Position numbers and translations under genes: made by a program | The notes under the pieces: generated by a model | Told to the model about the DNA's origin: nothing | Databases searched by the model: none | The model's input: only the letters and a program-made list of their open reading frames with translations | From: Pigmentibacter sp. JX0631 | GTDB lineage: Bacteria > Bdellovibrionota_B > Oligoflexia > Silvanigrellales > Silvanigrellaceae | Assembly: GCF_029873255.1 (NCBI RefSeq) | Contig: NZ_CP123622.1 | Span: 3,137,001 to 3,201,000 of the forward strand | Length of the DNA stretch: 64,000 bases | Reading direction: 5' to 3' | Part shown: positions 36,971 to 44,981 of the stretch, piece by piece | Layout: each line of letters opens with the position of its first letter | How positions within the stretch are numbered: position 1 is the stretch's first letter

Positions 36971-37639
36971 TTAGCGAGAGTATATTTGATTTTGTAGTAA
37001 AGTTGTTTGTCTATTTGTAGAGTCTATTAACTTATTTATTTCATCTGTGAGATCAGGGCTTGGAAGCCATGATGAATTGTCTTCCATTTTACTAGCTGGA
37101 CTTCCTGTGTAATATTCAACTACATTTTTTAATACAACTTCGGTTTGTCTTGGTCCTACAGGAAAAATCATCACATTAATTCTATTTCTAAAAAGTCTTC
37201 CATCGATGAAAAATTTATCCCAATCAGTTTGTAAATTAAAATTACGTCTGTCCATAGAATTTATAATATAATTTTGTGATAAAATCCGTGAAATTATTCC
37301 AAATACTAAAGCAGGGTGTGCTTGAGTCCGCCATGTATTGCCTTCTATATGAGCGAGTATAAAAGGGTTTTGGATAGGCATTGTATAATTAAAATTATTG
37401 TTTCCTAAAGGGGGTTTTTTATTTGGACTTAGTTGACCATTTTGTGATATACCACTTCTGTTGAAGTTATCTCTTCCATTTTCATTATTAGGTTCATCTT
37501 GAAAGAGGCTTTCTAAAAAACTTGGAGTTTTTCTTTGTTCCGTAGCATCCCCATTTCTTTTATAGTTGGGATTTAGGAGGGTAGAACACCCACTAATCAG
37601 AAAAATATTGATTAAGGAAAGAAATCTCATCAAATTCAT
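36971..37639 (-). CDS. lipoprotein, possibly BamC-like domain
   Basis: A 222-residue lipoprotein: lipobox LISGC (Cys ~18) after a short signal, with ribosome site AGAGGA 6 bp before the ATG. Residues ~25-90 are polar, Asn/Pro-rich and likely disordered; ~95-190 form an alpha/beta domain (a helix around ALVFGIISRIL, then strands ending TEVVLKNVVEYY). This pattern, an unstructured lipid-anchored arm followed by a helix-grip-like domain, recalls BamC/NlpB but there is no motif that proves it. It may be an outer-membrane assembly or envelope maintenance protein. Confidence 0.5.
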   Translation of the reverse strand: MNLMRFLSLINIFLISGCSTLLNPNYKRNGDATEQRKTPSFLESLFQDEPNNENGRDNFNRSGISQNGQLSPNKKPPLGNNNFNYTMPIQNPFILAHIEGNTWRTQAHPALVFGIISRILSQNYIINSMDRRNFNLQTDWDKFFIDGRLFRNRINVMIFPVGPRQTEVVLKNVVEYYTGSPASKMEDNSSWLPSPDLTDEINKLIDSTNRQTTLLQNQIYSR

Positions 37640-37895
37640 AATGTTCCTCTATCGAGAATTTCTACTTTATTGGAATTATCTTATTTTTTAATGAAGAAGA
37701 TATGACTAATATTTGCATATGACACAAGATAGTTAAGAAACATTTTCCTTCTAAACTGTTTGTGCAATTTTGCTTATATTTTGCTACATTTTTGAGATTT
37801 TCTTTTGGGGATTAGATTTGCTCCCTATGATTTTGTGTGATAAACGGAGCATTGCTTTTTTCGTATTTCCAATAATTAACGAAAGGTATCCAACT

Positions 37896-38750
37896 ATGAG
37901 GAGCTCAACTAATTCTGGGCTACGGCTTGCAGCAAGAAGCACGCTAATAAAATTGTTTATTTGTGCCATCTCTACAGTAATACTTTCTAAAGGAATTGCT
38001 GCTGAAAAATCTATACTGGATACCATAAAAAAAGATGGTGTTTTACGTGTTTGTGCTGAATCAGGGTACTTACCATTGGAAATGAAAACTGCATCCGGTA
38101 AGTGGTTAGGATTCGATCCTGAAATGATGGAAGCCTATGCAAAGTCATTAAATGTAAAATTATTAATGTTAGACACTAAATGGGATGGAATTATTCCGTC
38201 ATTATTGACTGCAAAATGTGACATGATAGCTTCTTCTATGGCTAAAACGAAGGAAAGAGCGAAAGCTGTTCAGTTCAGTGACCCGTACTACGATAATAAA
38301 CTGCTAATTGCTACTAAAGACACCCCTGAAAATAGAAAACTCTATAAATCTTTAGATGATTTTAATAAACCTGGGTTAAAAGTTGCTGTAAAAACTGGGT
38401 CAGCTCCAGATCTTTATCTTCAAGATTCAAAAGCTTTAAATAAAGCGCAAATTATGCGATTTGATGCGGATGCTGATACTTTGAATGCAGTTATTGGTGG
38501 TAGAGCTTTAGCTTTTATTTATGATACTCCATACGTAAAGCTTGCTGCGTTGAATAATCCAGGAAAAATTTACATTGTTCCTAGCGGATTTAGTGGTGAC
38601 CAATTTGCTGTTGCCATGCGTAAAAAAGATCAAGATCTGCATAGTAGCTTTAATAAGTTTTTAGCTGACTGGAAAAAGAATGGTGGTTATGCTAAGGCGG
38701 TCAAGTATTATTTTGAAGGACAAGAGTGGATGGCTCTTCTAGATAAGTAA
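37896..38750 (+). CDS. amino-acid ABC transporter, periplasmic binding protein
   Basis: Start ATG 37896, 9 bp after GAAAGG; longer in-frame starts would hide the signal peptide. The 284-residue product has a long n-region, a hydrophobic core (~18-34) and cleavage after GIAA. The mature chain is a family 3 solute-binding protein: GVLRVCAESGYLPLEM, GFDPEMMEAYAKSL and the TAKCDMIASSMAKTKERAKAVQFSDPYY signature region. It is first in a three-gene operon with permease and ATPase, and so likely imports a polar amino acid; specificity cannot be read from sequence. Confidence 0.9.
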   Translation: MRSSTNSGLRLAARSTLIKLFICAISTVILSKGIAAEKSILDTIKKDGVLRVCAESGYLPLEMKTASGKWLGFDPEMMEAYAKSLNVKLLMLDTKWDGIIPSLLTAKCDMIASSMAKTKERAKAVQFSDPYYDNKLLIATKDTPENRKLYKSLDDFNKPGLKVAVKTGSAPDLYLQDSKALNKAQIMRFDADADTLNAVIGGRALAFIYDTPYVKLAALNNPGKIYIVPSGFSGDQFAVAMRKKDQDLHSSFNKFLADWKKNGGYAKAVKYYFEGQEWMALLDK

Positions 38751-38805
38751 TAAAAATTATTTTGTTTTTTAGTTTTAAATCCTCAGTTTGGAAAAAAGAA
38801 ACGCA

Positions 38806-39594
38806 ATGCCAGATAAAAAAATTCCTCTTTATTACTCCCTTTTGTCTATCTTTGTAATTGCATTACTATTCTATATTTTGGTTCGGAGTTTTCTAGAACT
38901 TGATTATAGTTGGGACTTTACAAATTTACTTCCTTATATTTGGCTCCCTAGTTCAGAAGGAGGAGGACCTGGTCTTTTTCTAAAAGGATTGTGGATTACA
39001 ATCAAAATGAGTTTTGAAGCTATTGTAATTGGTACCATTCTAGGAATTATTTTTGGTATTTTACTTACGACGAAAGAAAAGGTAGCAAAGTTTGCCGCAT
39101 TGTTTTACGTCGACGTTTTCCGCAATACTCCTGTCCTTGTCCAATTATACGTTGCTTATTTTATTGTCGGTTCTGCATTCAATTTGTCTGGAGCTGTTGC
39201 TGGCGTTTTAACTATGAGTTTATTTTGCTCCGCTTATGTAGCAGAAATTTTTAGAGGCACAATTGTAAATTTTGAAAAAGGGCAAATCGATGCAGCGAAA
39301 GCTTTGGGGTTAAGTCCCCTTCAAATTGCCAGAAAAGTAATAGCTCCACAGGCTTTAAGAAATATGCTACCACCGCTAATTGGCCAATTTGTTTCTTTAA
39401 TTAAGGATAGTTCCCTCCTCTCTGTTGTGGCAATTCCTGAACTGACAAAAGAAGCACAAAATGCTGTAACTGTTACCTTTAGAAGCTTTGAAATTTGGTT
39501 CTTTATAGCTTTACTTTATTTCGTAGTGAATACTCTAGTAAGCTCATTAGGAAGATATTTAGAAAAGAAATTGAGTGTAAGCTTAAAACATTAA
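38806..39594 (+). CDS. amino-acid ABC transporter, permease
   Basis: Start ATG 38806 preferred to the TTG six codons earlier. The 262-residue inner-membrane protein is of the HisM/GlnP type: about five membrane helices and the EAA loop IDAAKALGLSPLQIARKVIAPQA followed by PPLIGQFVSLIKDSSLLS, which contacts the ATPase. An ~55-residue insertion-like segment between helices 1 and 2 contains a short Gly-rich stretch. The ATPase gene follows after 15 bp. Confidence 0.92.
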   Translation: MPDKKIPLYYSLLSIFVIALLFYILVRSFLELDYSWDFTNLLPYIWLPSSEGGGPGLFLKGLWITIKMSFEAIVIGTILGIIFGILLTTKEKVAKFAALFYVDVFRNTPVLVQLYVAYFIVGSAFNLSGAVAGVLTMSLFCSAYVAEIFRGTIVNFEKGQIDAAKALGLSPLQIARKVIAPQALRNMLPPLIGQFVSLIKDSSLLSVVAIPELTKEAQNAVTVTFRSFEIWFFIALLYFVVNTLVSSLGRYLEKKLSVSLKH

Positions 39595-39609
39595 TTTGGA
39601 AATGATTTT

Positions 39610-40368
39610 ATGTCACAAGATGTCGTAGTTAGTTTAAAAGATGTAAATAAAATTTTTTACACCAAAGATAAAGAGCATCATGTTCTTAAAGGTATAAATT
39701 TTGAAGTTAAGCAAGGTGAAGTTGTTGCTCTTATTGGTCCTTCTGGAAGTGGAAAAAGTACTTGTTTGAGAACAATCAATGCATTAGAGACAATCACTTC
39801 AGGAAATGTTGAAGTTTGCGGGATAAATTATCGGGATTCAAAAAAATCGTTACATTTAATTCGAAGAAATACAGGAATGATTTTCCAGCGTTTTGAATTG
39901 TTTCCTCACATGTCAGCATTAGAGAATGTTGCTCTGGGACCAAATTTAGTACTTGGAAAGTCAAAAGAAGAATCAAATCAAATAGCATCAGACCTTTTGA
40001 AGAGAGTCGGATTAGGCAATCATTTTGATAAATACCCAAGAGGCCTATCTGGTGGACAGCAACAGCGCGTTGCAATTGCTAGAGCGTTAGCTATAAATCC
40101 TAAAGTATTACTCTGTGATGAACCTACAAGCGCGTTAGATCCTGAGCTTGTGGATGAAGTTGTAGACATATTAGTAGATATTGCAAAAGGCGGAATGACT
40201 ATGATTGTGGTAACCCATGAGTTGTATTTTGCCCAAAAAGTATCGAATAGAACAATGTTTTTAGAAAGTGGTCATATAGTTGAGCAAGGAAATACGAAAG
40301 AAATGTTTTTATCTCCGAAAACGGAACGTCTGCAAACTTTTCTTAAGCGGATTACTCATCAAAATTAA
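39610..40368 (+). CDS. amino-acid ABC transporter, ATPase (GlnQ type)
   Basis: A 252-residue nucleotide-binding subunit with Walker A GPSGSGKST, Q-loop in MIFQRFELFPHM, signature LSGGQQQRVAIARAL, Walker B VLLCDEPTSALDPE and the switch His in VVTHEL. It matches the polar amino-acid uptake (PAAT) class and completes the importer with the two preceding genes. A terminator follows 30 bp downstream. Confidence 0.94.
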   Translation: MSQDVVVSLKDVNKIFYTKDKEHHVLKGINFEVKQGEVVALIGPSGSGKSTCLRTINALETITSGNVEVCGINYRDSKKSLHLIRRNTGMIFQRFELFPHMSALENVALGPNLVLGKSKEESNQIASDLLKRVGLGNHFDKYPRGLSGGQQQRVAIARALAINPKVLLCDEPTSALDPELVDEVVDILVDIAKGGMTMIVVTHELYFAQKVSNRTMFLESGHIVEQGNTKEMFLSPKTERLQTFLKRITHQN

Positions 40369-40397
40369 ATATTAAAATTCATAATGTTTTATTATTA

Positions 40398-40428
40398 CTC
40401 TTTCTGAAGAACAGAAAGGGTTTTTTTT
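40398..40428 (+). terminator. Rho-independent terminator after amino-acid ABC operon
   Basis: Stem CTCTTTCTG / CAGAAAGGG (one G-T pair), loop AAGAA, then eight T. Confidence 0.88.
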
Positions 40429-40610
40429 GTTTTTTAAAATAATTATAGTTGTGAAAATAAAATAATTTTTTGTTTCTATTTATTTTAATCATTTGTTTAT
40501 TTAATTAATTATAAAAAACAAAGACAAAGTAATTATTTCATAATTATTCTTGATATTTATCTAGATAATGGTACCTTAAATTAGCCCTGTCAAATTAAAA
40601 GGAAATATTT

Positions 40611-41099
40611 ATGAATTTAAAATTAGTTACTTTATCGTTCGCTGCTTTTTCTAGTACTGCTTTTGCAGGATCTTATGACTTAAGTACAGTTGTAAATCAA
40701 GAAAATCAAAATAAAATTATTTCAGAAATGATAGATACTTTTAAAAAGGGAGTTGTAGATAAAAATACTCCTGTTACTTTATCAGGTAATTTTGAAGTTA
40801 ACGATCAAAACAGATTAACAGCAATCAATGTAGACAAAGTTGGTTTTAAAGTTATTAATGTTCCACTAATTGGAACGTATCAAACTGAAGCATCAATTAA
40901 AGCATTGATAAATGATGATAGCTGTAAGAATATTACAATAACTCAAACTTCAGTCATTAAAGGTTCTCCATCATTTGTAAATCCTATATTCGCAACAGAT
41001 TTGAAAAATAATGCTGCTAAAGCAATTGAAATATTTATTAAAAACTCAGATTTAAGTAAATATTGTGCAAAAGAAACTTATACAGTTATATTTAATTAA
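40611..41099 (+). CDS. secreted hypothetical protein
   Basis: A 162-residue protein with a clear signal peptide (1-19, ending AFA-GS) and ribosome site AAAGGA 8 bp before the ATG. The mature domain is small, alpha/beta, with two cysteines (DDSC and KYC) that may pair. Hydrophobic/polar alternation suggests a compact periplasmic or secreted fold; no family recognised. Flanked by terminators on both sides, so monocistronic. The 180 bp upstream are very AT-rich. Confidence 0.65.
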   Translation: MNLKLVTLSFAAFSSTAFAGSYDLSTVVNQENQNKIISEMIDTFKKGVVDKNTPVTLSGNFEVNDQNRLTAINVDKVGFKVINVPLIGTYQTEASIKALINDDSCKNITITQTSVIKGSPSFVNPIFATDLKNNAAKAIEIFIKNSDLSKYCAKETYTVIFN

Positions 41100-41123
41100 T
41101 TAACAACAAAAAAGACGGGGTGC

Positions 41124-41150
41124 CTCCATTTATTTTAAATGGGGTTTTTT
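41124..41150 (+). terminator. Rho-independent terminator after secreted protein gene
   Basis: Stem CTCCATTTA / TAAATGGGG (one G-T pair) with a three-base loop and a six-T tail. Confidence 0.85.
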
Positions 41151-41353
41151 CTTGTCAAATTTCTGACTTGCCATGATTTTGACGATTACATAAGTCTACA
41201 AAAATGTTTTCATTAAAATCTATTGTAGATATAGAATTAAATTTTATTTTACCCCAACTTTATGAAAATAAGCGAAATATAATAATAATTTGACTACCAA
41301 TTCATTTCAATATATTTTTTTTGCAGAAAACAATTAAAAATTGGAGACATTTT

Positions 41354-42970
41354 ATGAAGTTGACCTTCTATGGTAAAACATGTAAAAAAATTTGCTTTTC
41401 ATTTTTCTTTTTAGTTTCAAGCTATTCATATGCAAAACCTGAACCAGAATACATTAAGAATTTATTTAACTCTGAATATTATGTAGCCTGTTACTATCAT
41501 GATCAACTTCAAGGCTTAGAAAATAGTAATCCAAATTTAATGTACCCTAGTCTAGATTTTTTAACTTTTGGTGCTAGAAAAAATTATGTTTGGGCAATAA
41601 AAGCAGAAAATTCAGCTGCAGTATGGACTAAACTTTCAGGGAAAATTACTGATGGATTTTTTATAGAGGAAAAATTATCTTATCAGGATTTACAAAACCA
41701 ATGTAATTATGCATTAAAAAATAAATTTCCAACCCAAAAATATGATTTGTTTGAAATGAAAGCTTCGACTTCTGATCTTGCAGGCTATGAATATCCTATT
41801 CAATTTACTAATTCAGAAATATCTCAACAAAAGATTAAACAGATTGTTTTATTTGGAGATAGTCTTTCTGATGCTGGAAATTTAAAGCGTTGGACTAAAA
41901 TAATGCCATTTTATCCATTTTGGTTTGGACGTTTTGCGGATGGTTTTGTTTGGAACGATTACTTAACTGAAAGAACACATTTGCCTGTACTGAATTTTGC
42001 TTACGGTGGGGCTAAAACGGATGGAACTAACGATGCATTTAATAGTAGTATACCTACTCAGTTTATAACTGCCGTAAGAAGTTTTTTTACTGGAAGTTCT
42101 AAATATTATGTCAATTCATATTTAAAATCTTACTTAACAATTGATTCATATAGAACTACTAATCAAAAAATTTCAAATCCGAATGAGACTCTTTTTATAA
42201 TATGGATAGGTGCAAATGATTTTCTAGAAAAATTTGAAGGAAATTTGCCTGCACAAAATATGTTCGAAAATCCAGACGCGGTAGGTGGGGTTAATTTTAT
42301 TTATAAAAGAGCTGTTGATAATATCCTTGAACAAATTAAAATGTTAAATAATGCAGGAGGCTACCATTTTCTTGTCTTAAATTTACCCGATTTAGGTAAA
42401 ACGCCAATTATATTAACTGCTAATTATAATAAATATCAAGATGATGAGAAAAATAAAGCAGAATTTTCTATAAAATTATCTGAGGGAACTGCAAAGTTTA
42501 ATTTCTATCTTGATAGCGCATTAAAAAATTTACAAGATAGTCAAAAAGAAAAGATAAATATTAAATTACTTGATATTAACAGTGATTTTGAAAGAATAAT
42601 GAATAATAAGAATATTTTTGATGATTCCTATTTTGATTATGGTTTTACTAAATTAGATTCAAAGTATTTAATTCCAAAAACAAAGAATTATATTCAAGAA
42701 TTTTGTTATAGCGGAAATTATTTTAAAACAGCATTTACAAATATCGGTAAAGAAACAATTTTAATGTCTGTAAAAGAAAATAAATGCAGTGATGAAAGTG
42801 GAAACAGAATTAAATATCCAATCTTTTTTAACTCTCCACACCCTTCAGCTTATGCACAATGTTGGGTTAATTTTGCTGTTGAAAAAATTATGATAGAAAA
42901 TGGATTATTGAATAAAAAACAAGAAACTATGAATGAAATGAAAAAATATTGTCAAGCTCAAATGAATTAA
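41354..42970 (+). CDS. secreted GDSL phospholipase, thermolabile-hemolysin type
   Basis: Start ATG 41354, 6 bp after TTGGAGA; an in-frame TTG at 41321 lacks a site. Residues 1-~27 are a signal peptide (ending SYA). An N-terminal small domain (~30-140) with YYVACYYHDQ resembles the N-domain of Vibrio thermolabile hemolysin (YVRCWYR there). The SGNH hydrolase domain follows: block I LFGDSLSDAGN (catalytic Ser), ADGFVWNDYL, the Gly block NFAYGGAKTDG, block III IWIGANDFLE, and block V SPHPSAYA (catalytic Asp/His region, here S-x-H-P). The ~538 residues are longer than Vibrio TLH. Predicted to be a secreted phospholipase/lysophospholipase acting on host or prey membranes. Confidence 0.85.
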   Translation: MKLTFYGKTCKKICFSFFFLVSSYSYAKPEPEYIKNLFNSEYYVACYYHDQLQGLENSNPNLMYPSLDFLTFGARKNYVWAIKAENSAAVWTKLSGKITDGFFIEEKLSYQDLQNQCNYALKNKFPTQKYDLFEMKASTSDLAGYEYPIQFTNSEISQQKIKQIVLFGDSLSDAGNLKRWTKIMPFYPFWFGRFADGFVWNDYLTERTHLPVLNFAYGGAKTDGTNDAFNSSIPTQFITAVRSFFTGSSKYYVNSYLKSYLTIDSYRTTNQKISNPNETLFIIWIGANDFLEKFEGNLPAQNMFENPDAVGGVNFIYKRAVDNILEQIKMLNNAGGYHFLVLNLPDLGKTPIILTANYNKYQDDEKNKAEFSIKLSEGTAKFNFYLDSALKNLQDSQKEKINIKLLDINSDFERIMNNKNIFDDSYFDYGFTKLDSKYLIPKTKNYIQEFCYSGNYFKTAFTNIGKETILMSVKENKCSDESGNRIKYPIFFNSPHPSAYAQCWVNFAVEKIMIENGLLNKKQETMNEMKKYCQAQMN

Positions 42971-42975
42971 GTTAA

Positions 42976-43809
42976 CTAAAGCATTTTAGCAATATCTTCA
43001 ATTAATTTTTCTGCCATAGGCATAGATAATTGAGTATCAGCATCGGAAAGGGCTTCTTTAGGATTTTTATGTACTTCCATAAAAATTCCATCTACTCCGA
43101 CCGCAATAGCGGCCTTTGCTAAAGGAAGAGCCATTTCTCTCAAACCAGAAGAGCATCCATTTCCAGCTCCTGGTAGCTGAACAGCATGAGTGGCATCAAA
43201 AATAACAGCGTGTCCTTCTTTCGCCATTTCTACCAAGTTACGAAAATCTACAACTAGATTATTATATCCAAAACAAGAACCTCTTTCGACCAGAATAGTT
43301 TTTGGGTTATCGCAAGAATTTAAAAAATTTGCGATTTCTATCATTTCTTCAGGAGCAGCCCATTGTCCTTTTTTCACCTGGACTACTTTTCCAGTTTGGG
43401 CAGCAGCTACCAGAAGTTCCCTTTGTTTACATAAAAATGCCGGAATTTGGAGAATATCAACTATTTTTCCCGCTTCTAAAGCTTGTTCTACGGAATGTAC
43501 ATCTGTAAGTACAGGAACATCTAATTCATTTTTTATCTTTTCTAACCATTGTAAACCTTTTTCTAGGCCAGGACCACGTTTGCTAGTAGCACTAGTGCGA
43601 TTTGCTTTGTCATAACTACTTTTAAAAACATAAGGAAGTTGGTATTTTGCGCATAATTTTTTCAGAAATAATCCAACTTCTAAACCTAACTCTAAGGATT
43701 CTAGCATGCATGGCCCTGCAATAATTAAGGGCCTTGTTTTTGATAAAGTGATTCTATGGCAAATTTCACCATCCCATTGACCTGCGTAAAAGTTTCTTTG
43801 ATTTTGCAT
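42976..43809 (-). CDS. kdsA: 3-deoxy-8-phosphooctulonate synthase (KdsA)
   Basis: A 277-residue enzyme joining arabinose-5-phosphate and PEP to Kdo-8-phosphate, the first committed step of lipopolysaccharide core sugar. Active-site motifs are all present: IAGPCMLES, KSSYDKANRTS (two lysines), VKKGQWAAPEEM, VERGSCFGYNNL, DATHAVQLPG and the C-terminal EVHKNPKEALSDADTQL. Cys in AGPC plus His in DATH allows a metal-dependent form. It is the last gene of a six-gene minus-strand operon, 24 bp after a diverged KdsA-like gene. Confidence 0.96.
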   Translation of the reverse strand: MQNQRNFYAGQWDGEICHRITLSKTRPLIIAGPCMLESLELGLEVGLFLKKLCAKYQLPYVFKSSYDKANRTSATSKRGPGLEKGLQWLEKIKNELDVPVLTDVHSVEQALEAGKIVDILQIPAFLCKQRELLVAAAQTGKVVQVKKGQWAAPEEMIEIANFLNSCDNPKTILVERGSCFGYNNLVVDFRNLVEMAKEGHAVIFDATHAVQLPGAGNGCSSGLREMALPLAKAAIAVGVDGIFMEVHKNPKEALSDADTQLSMPMAEKLIEDIAKML

Positions 43810-43833
43810 ATTACTAGCCTTTAAATTTATGAA

Positions 43834-44520
43834 CTAATTTGATAAAAAAGTACTAAGTACTTTTAATTGCTTTTGATTATCAATGACATAAAAGTTAACT
43901 CCAAAACCCTTCCCTGTGTCGACAAAGGCACTGATAAAATCAGTGTTATGTAGCCAGTGAGGCTTATGCGAATATGCTTGTTCTTCTGATGCGCATAATT
44001 TTGCAAGATGAATTCCAAAAGGAATTCCAAAAGAGCGTAAAATATATAAGGAGCGTGGATCTAGAGTAACATCAGAATAACCAAATGAATTTCCAGTTTC
44101 TATAATGGCTACCGATGAGTTTTTTAACTTTTCAATAACCCGTTGCAGATCACTTGGAGCAAGAAAACTACCTTTTTCAACAAAAATAGGTAAATGAGTT
44201 TGCTGGCATGCTTCTAATATATCGCTTTGTCTACACAATTCCCCAGGAACATACAAAAAGTTCACAAGTTTAGAAATAAGATGAACTTCCTGTGGGGAGC
44301 TAACAATGCAGCCAAAAGGGATATCGATGCTTTTAACGCTAGTTTCGAATTTTGCTAAATTTTCTTTCATGACATTCAGTTGTGATTTTGTAGAATTAGA
44401 GTTTAATTTCCATTCCCCAAAATTAAAAACTGGAAATACAGATTTTTCGTTCGATTTTACAAATTGATTATCAGAAACAAGTTCTAAAGCAAAGGTTTTA
44501 TATTTAGTAAAAAAGGACAT
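43834..44520 (-). CDS. diverged KdsA paralogue, probable pseudo-enzyme
   Basis: A 228-residue protein that aligns by eye with the neighbouring KdsA over its middle: NFLYVPGELCRQSDILEACQ against ILQIPAFLCKQRELLVAAAQ, then VEKGSFLAPSDLQ against VKKGQWAAPEEM and IETGNSFGYSDVTLDPRSL against VERGSCFGYNNLVVDFRNL. The key residues are gone: no IAGPC-ES, no K-SSYDKAN block, catalytic Arg replaced in ETGNSFGY, DATHA replaced, and no C-terminal EVH...ADTQ. Yet the frame is intact and has a ribosome site (GGAGC). It may regulate or scaffold KdsA or bind a related ligand. Fifth gene of the operon. Confidence 0.75.
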   Translation of the reverse strand: MSFFTKYKTFALELVSDNQFVKSNEKSVFPVFNFGEWKLNSNSTKSQLNVMKENLAKFETSVKSIDIPFGCIVSSPQEVHLISKLVNFLYVPGELCRQSDILEACQQTHLPIFVEKGSFLAPSDLQRVIEKLKNSSVAIIETGNSFGYSDVTLDPRSLYILRSFGIPFGIHLAKLCASEEQAYSHKPHWLHNTDFISAFVDTGKGFGVNFYVIDNQKQLKVLSTFLSN

Positions 44521-44535
44521 GGAAAAGCTCCCTAT

Positions 44536-44967
44536 TCAGGAAGCTTCACTACTTTCTTGTTCTAGAGTTTTTGAGCTTCCTTGGCTTATTTCGTCTTCAG
44601 TTTGCTTTAACAAAGCAAGCTTTTGAATTAAGTTACCTAAGATAATGGCGTTTTCACCTCTTGGATGAACAATCACACCACCTATTCTCTTTAACTCTTT
44701 ATCACACCATTTTACAACCAAATCAATTTTTAAAAATTTAATATTTGATATATTGAATTGATCTATAGGGATTTTTAAAGAAAGTATTTTCCCCGGTTTA
44801 TAACTTATTCCTTCTTTGGTAATAAATTCAGCTTTAAATCCTTTCCATGAAAGGTCTAATACGACAACTTTTTTAGAAATTAAAGGGTTCCATTTATTTG
44901 GAAATATTTGAGCGACAATTGCTGTTTCATACCGCGGCTCTCGTCTTTTAGGTATTTTTGGAACCAT
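44536..44967 (-). CDS. PilZ domain protein (c-di-GMP binding)
   Basis: A 143-residue cytoplasmic protein. The PilZ c-di-GMP motifs are both present: RREPR (residues ~8-12; R-x-x-x-R) and DLSWKGFKAEF (~38-48; D-x-S-x-x-G). The remaining strands (for example LSLKIPIDQF) fit the six-strand barrel, and a short acidic C-terminal tail of ~25 residues follows. Single-domain PilZ proteins commonly relay c-di-GMP level to a partner. It sits between the Bat-like membrane genes and the KdsA pair, 14-15 bp from both neighbours. Confidence 0.85.
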   Translation of the reverse strand: MVPKIPKRREPRYETAIVAQIFPNKWNPLISKKVVVLDLSWKGFKAEFITKEGISYKPGKILSLKIPIDQFNISNIKFLKIDLVVKWCDKELKRIGGVIVHPRGENAIILGNLIQKLALLKQTEDEISQGSSKTLEQESSEAS

Positions 44968-44981
44968 ACTCCACCTTTAGC

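Noticed and set aside
37818-37861. Possible attenuator upstream of the amino-acid ABC operon (TGCTCC/GGAGCA followed by T-run)
   Set aside because: Stem is only 6 bp with a 21-base loop; too weak to list.
43190-43615. 141-codon plus-strand open frame opposite kdsA
   Set aside because: It lies wholly inside the intact kdsA gene on the opposite strand, has no ribosome site and no recognisable domain.
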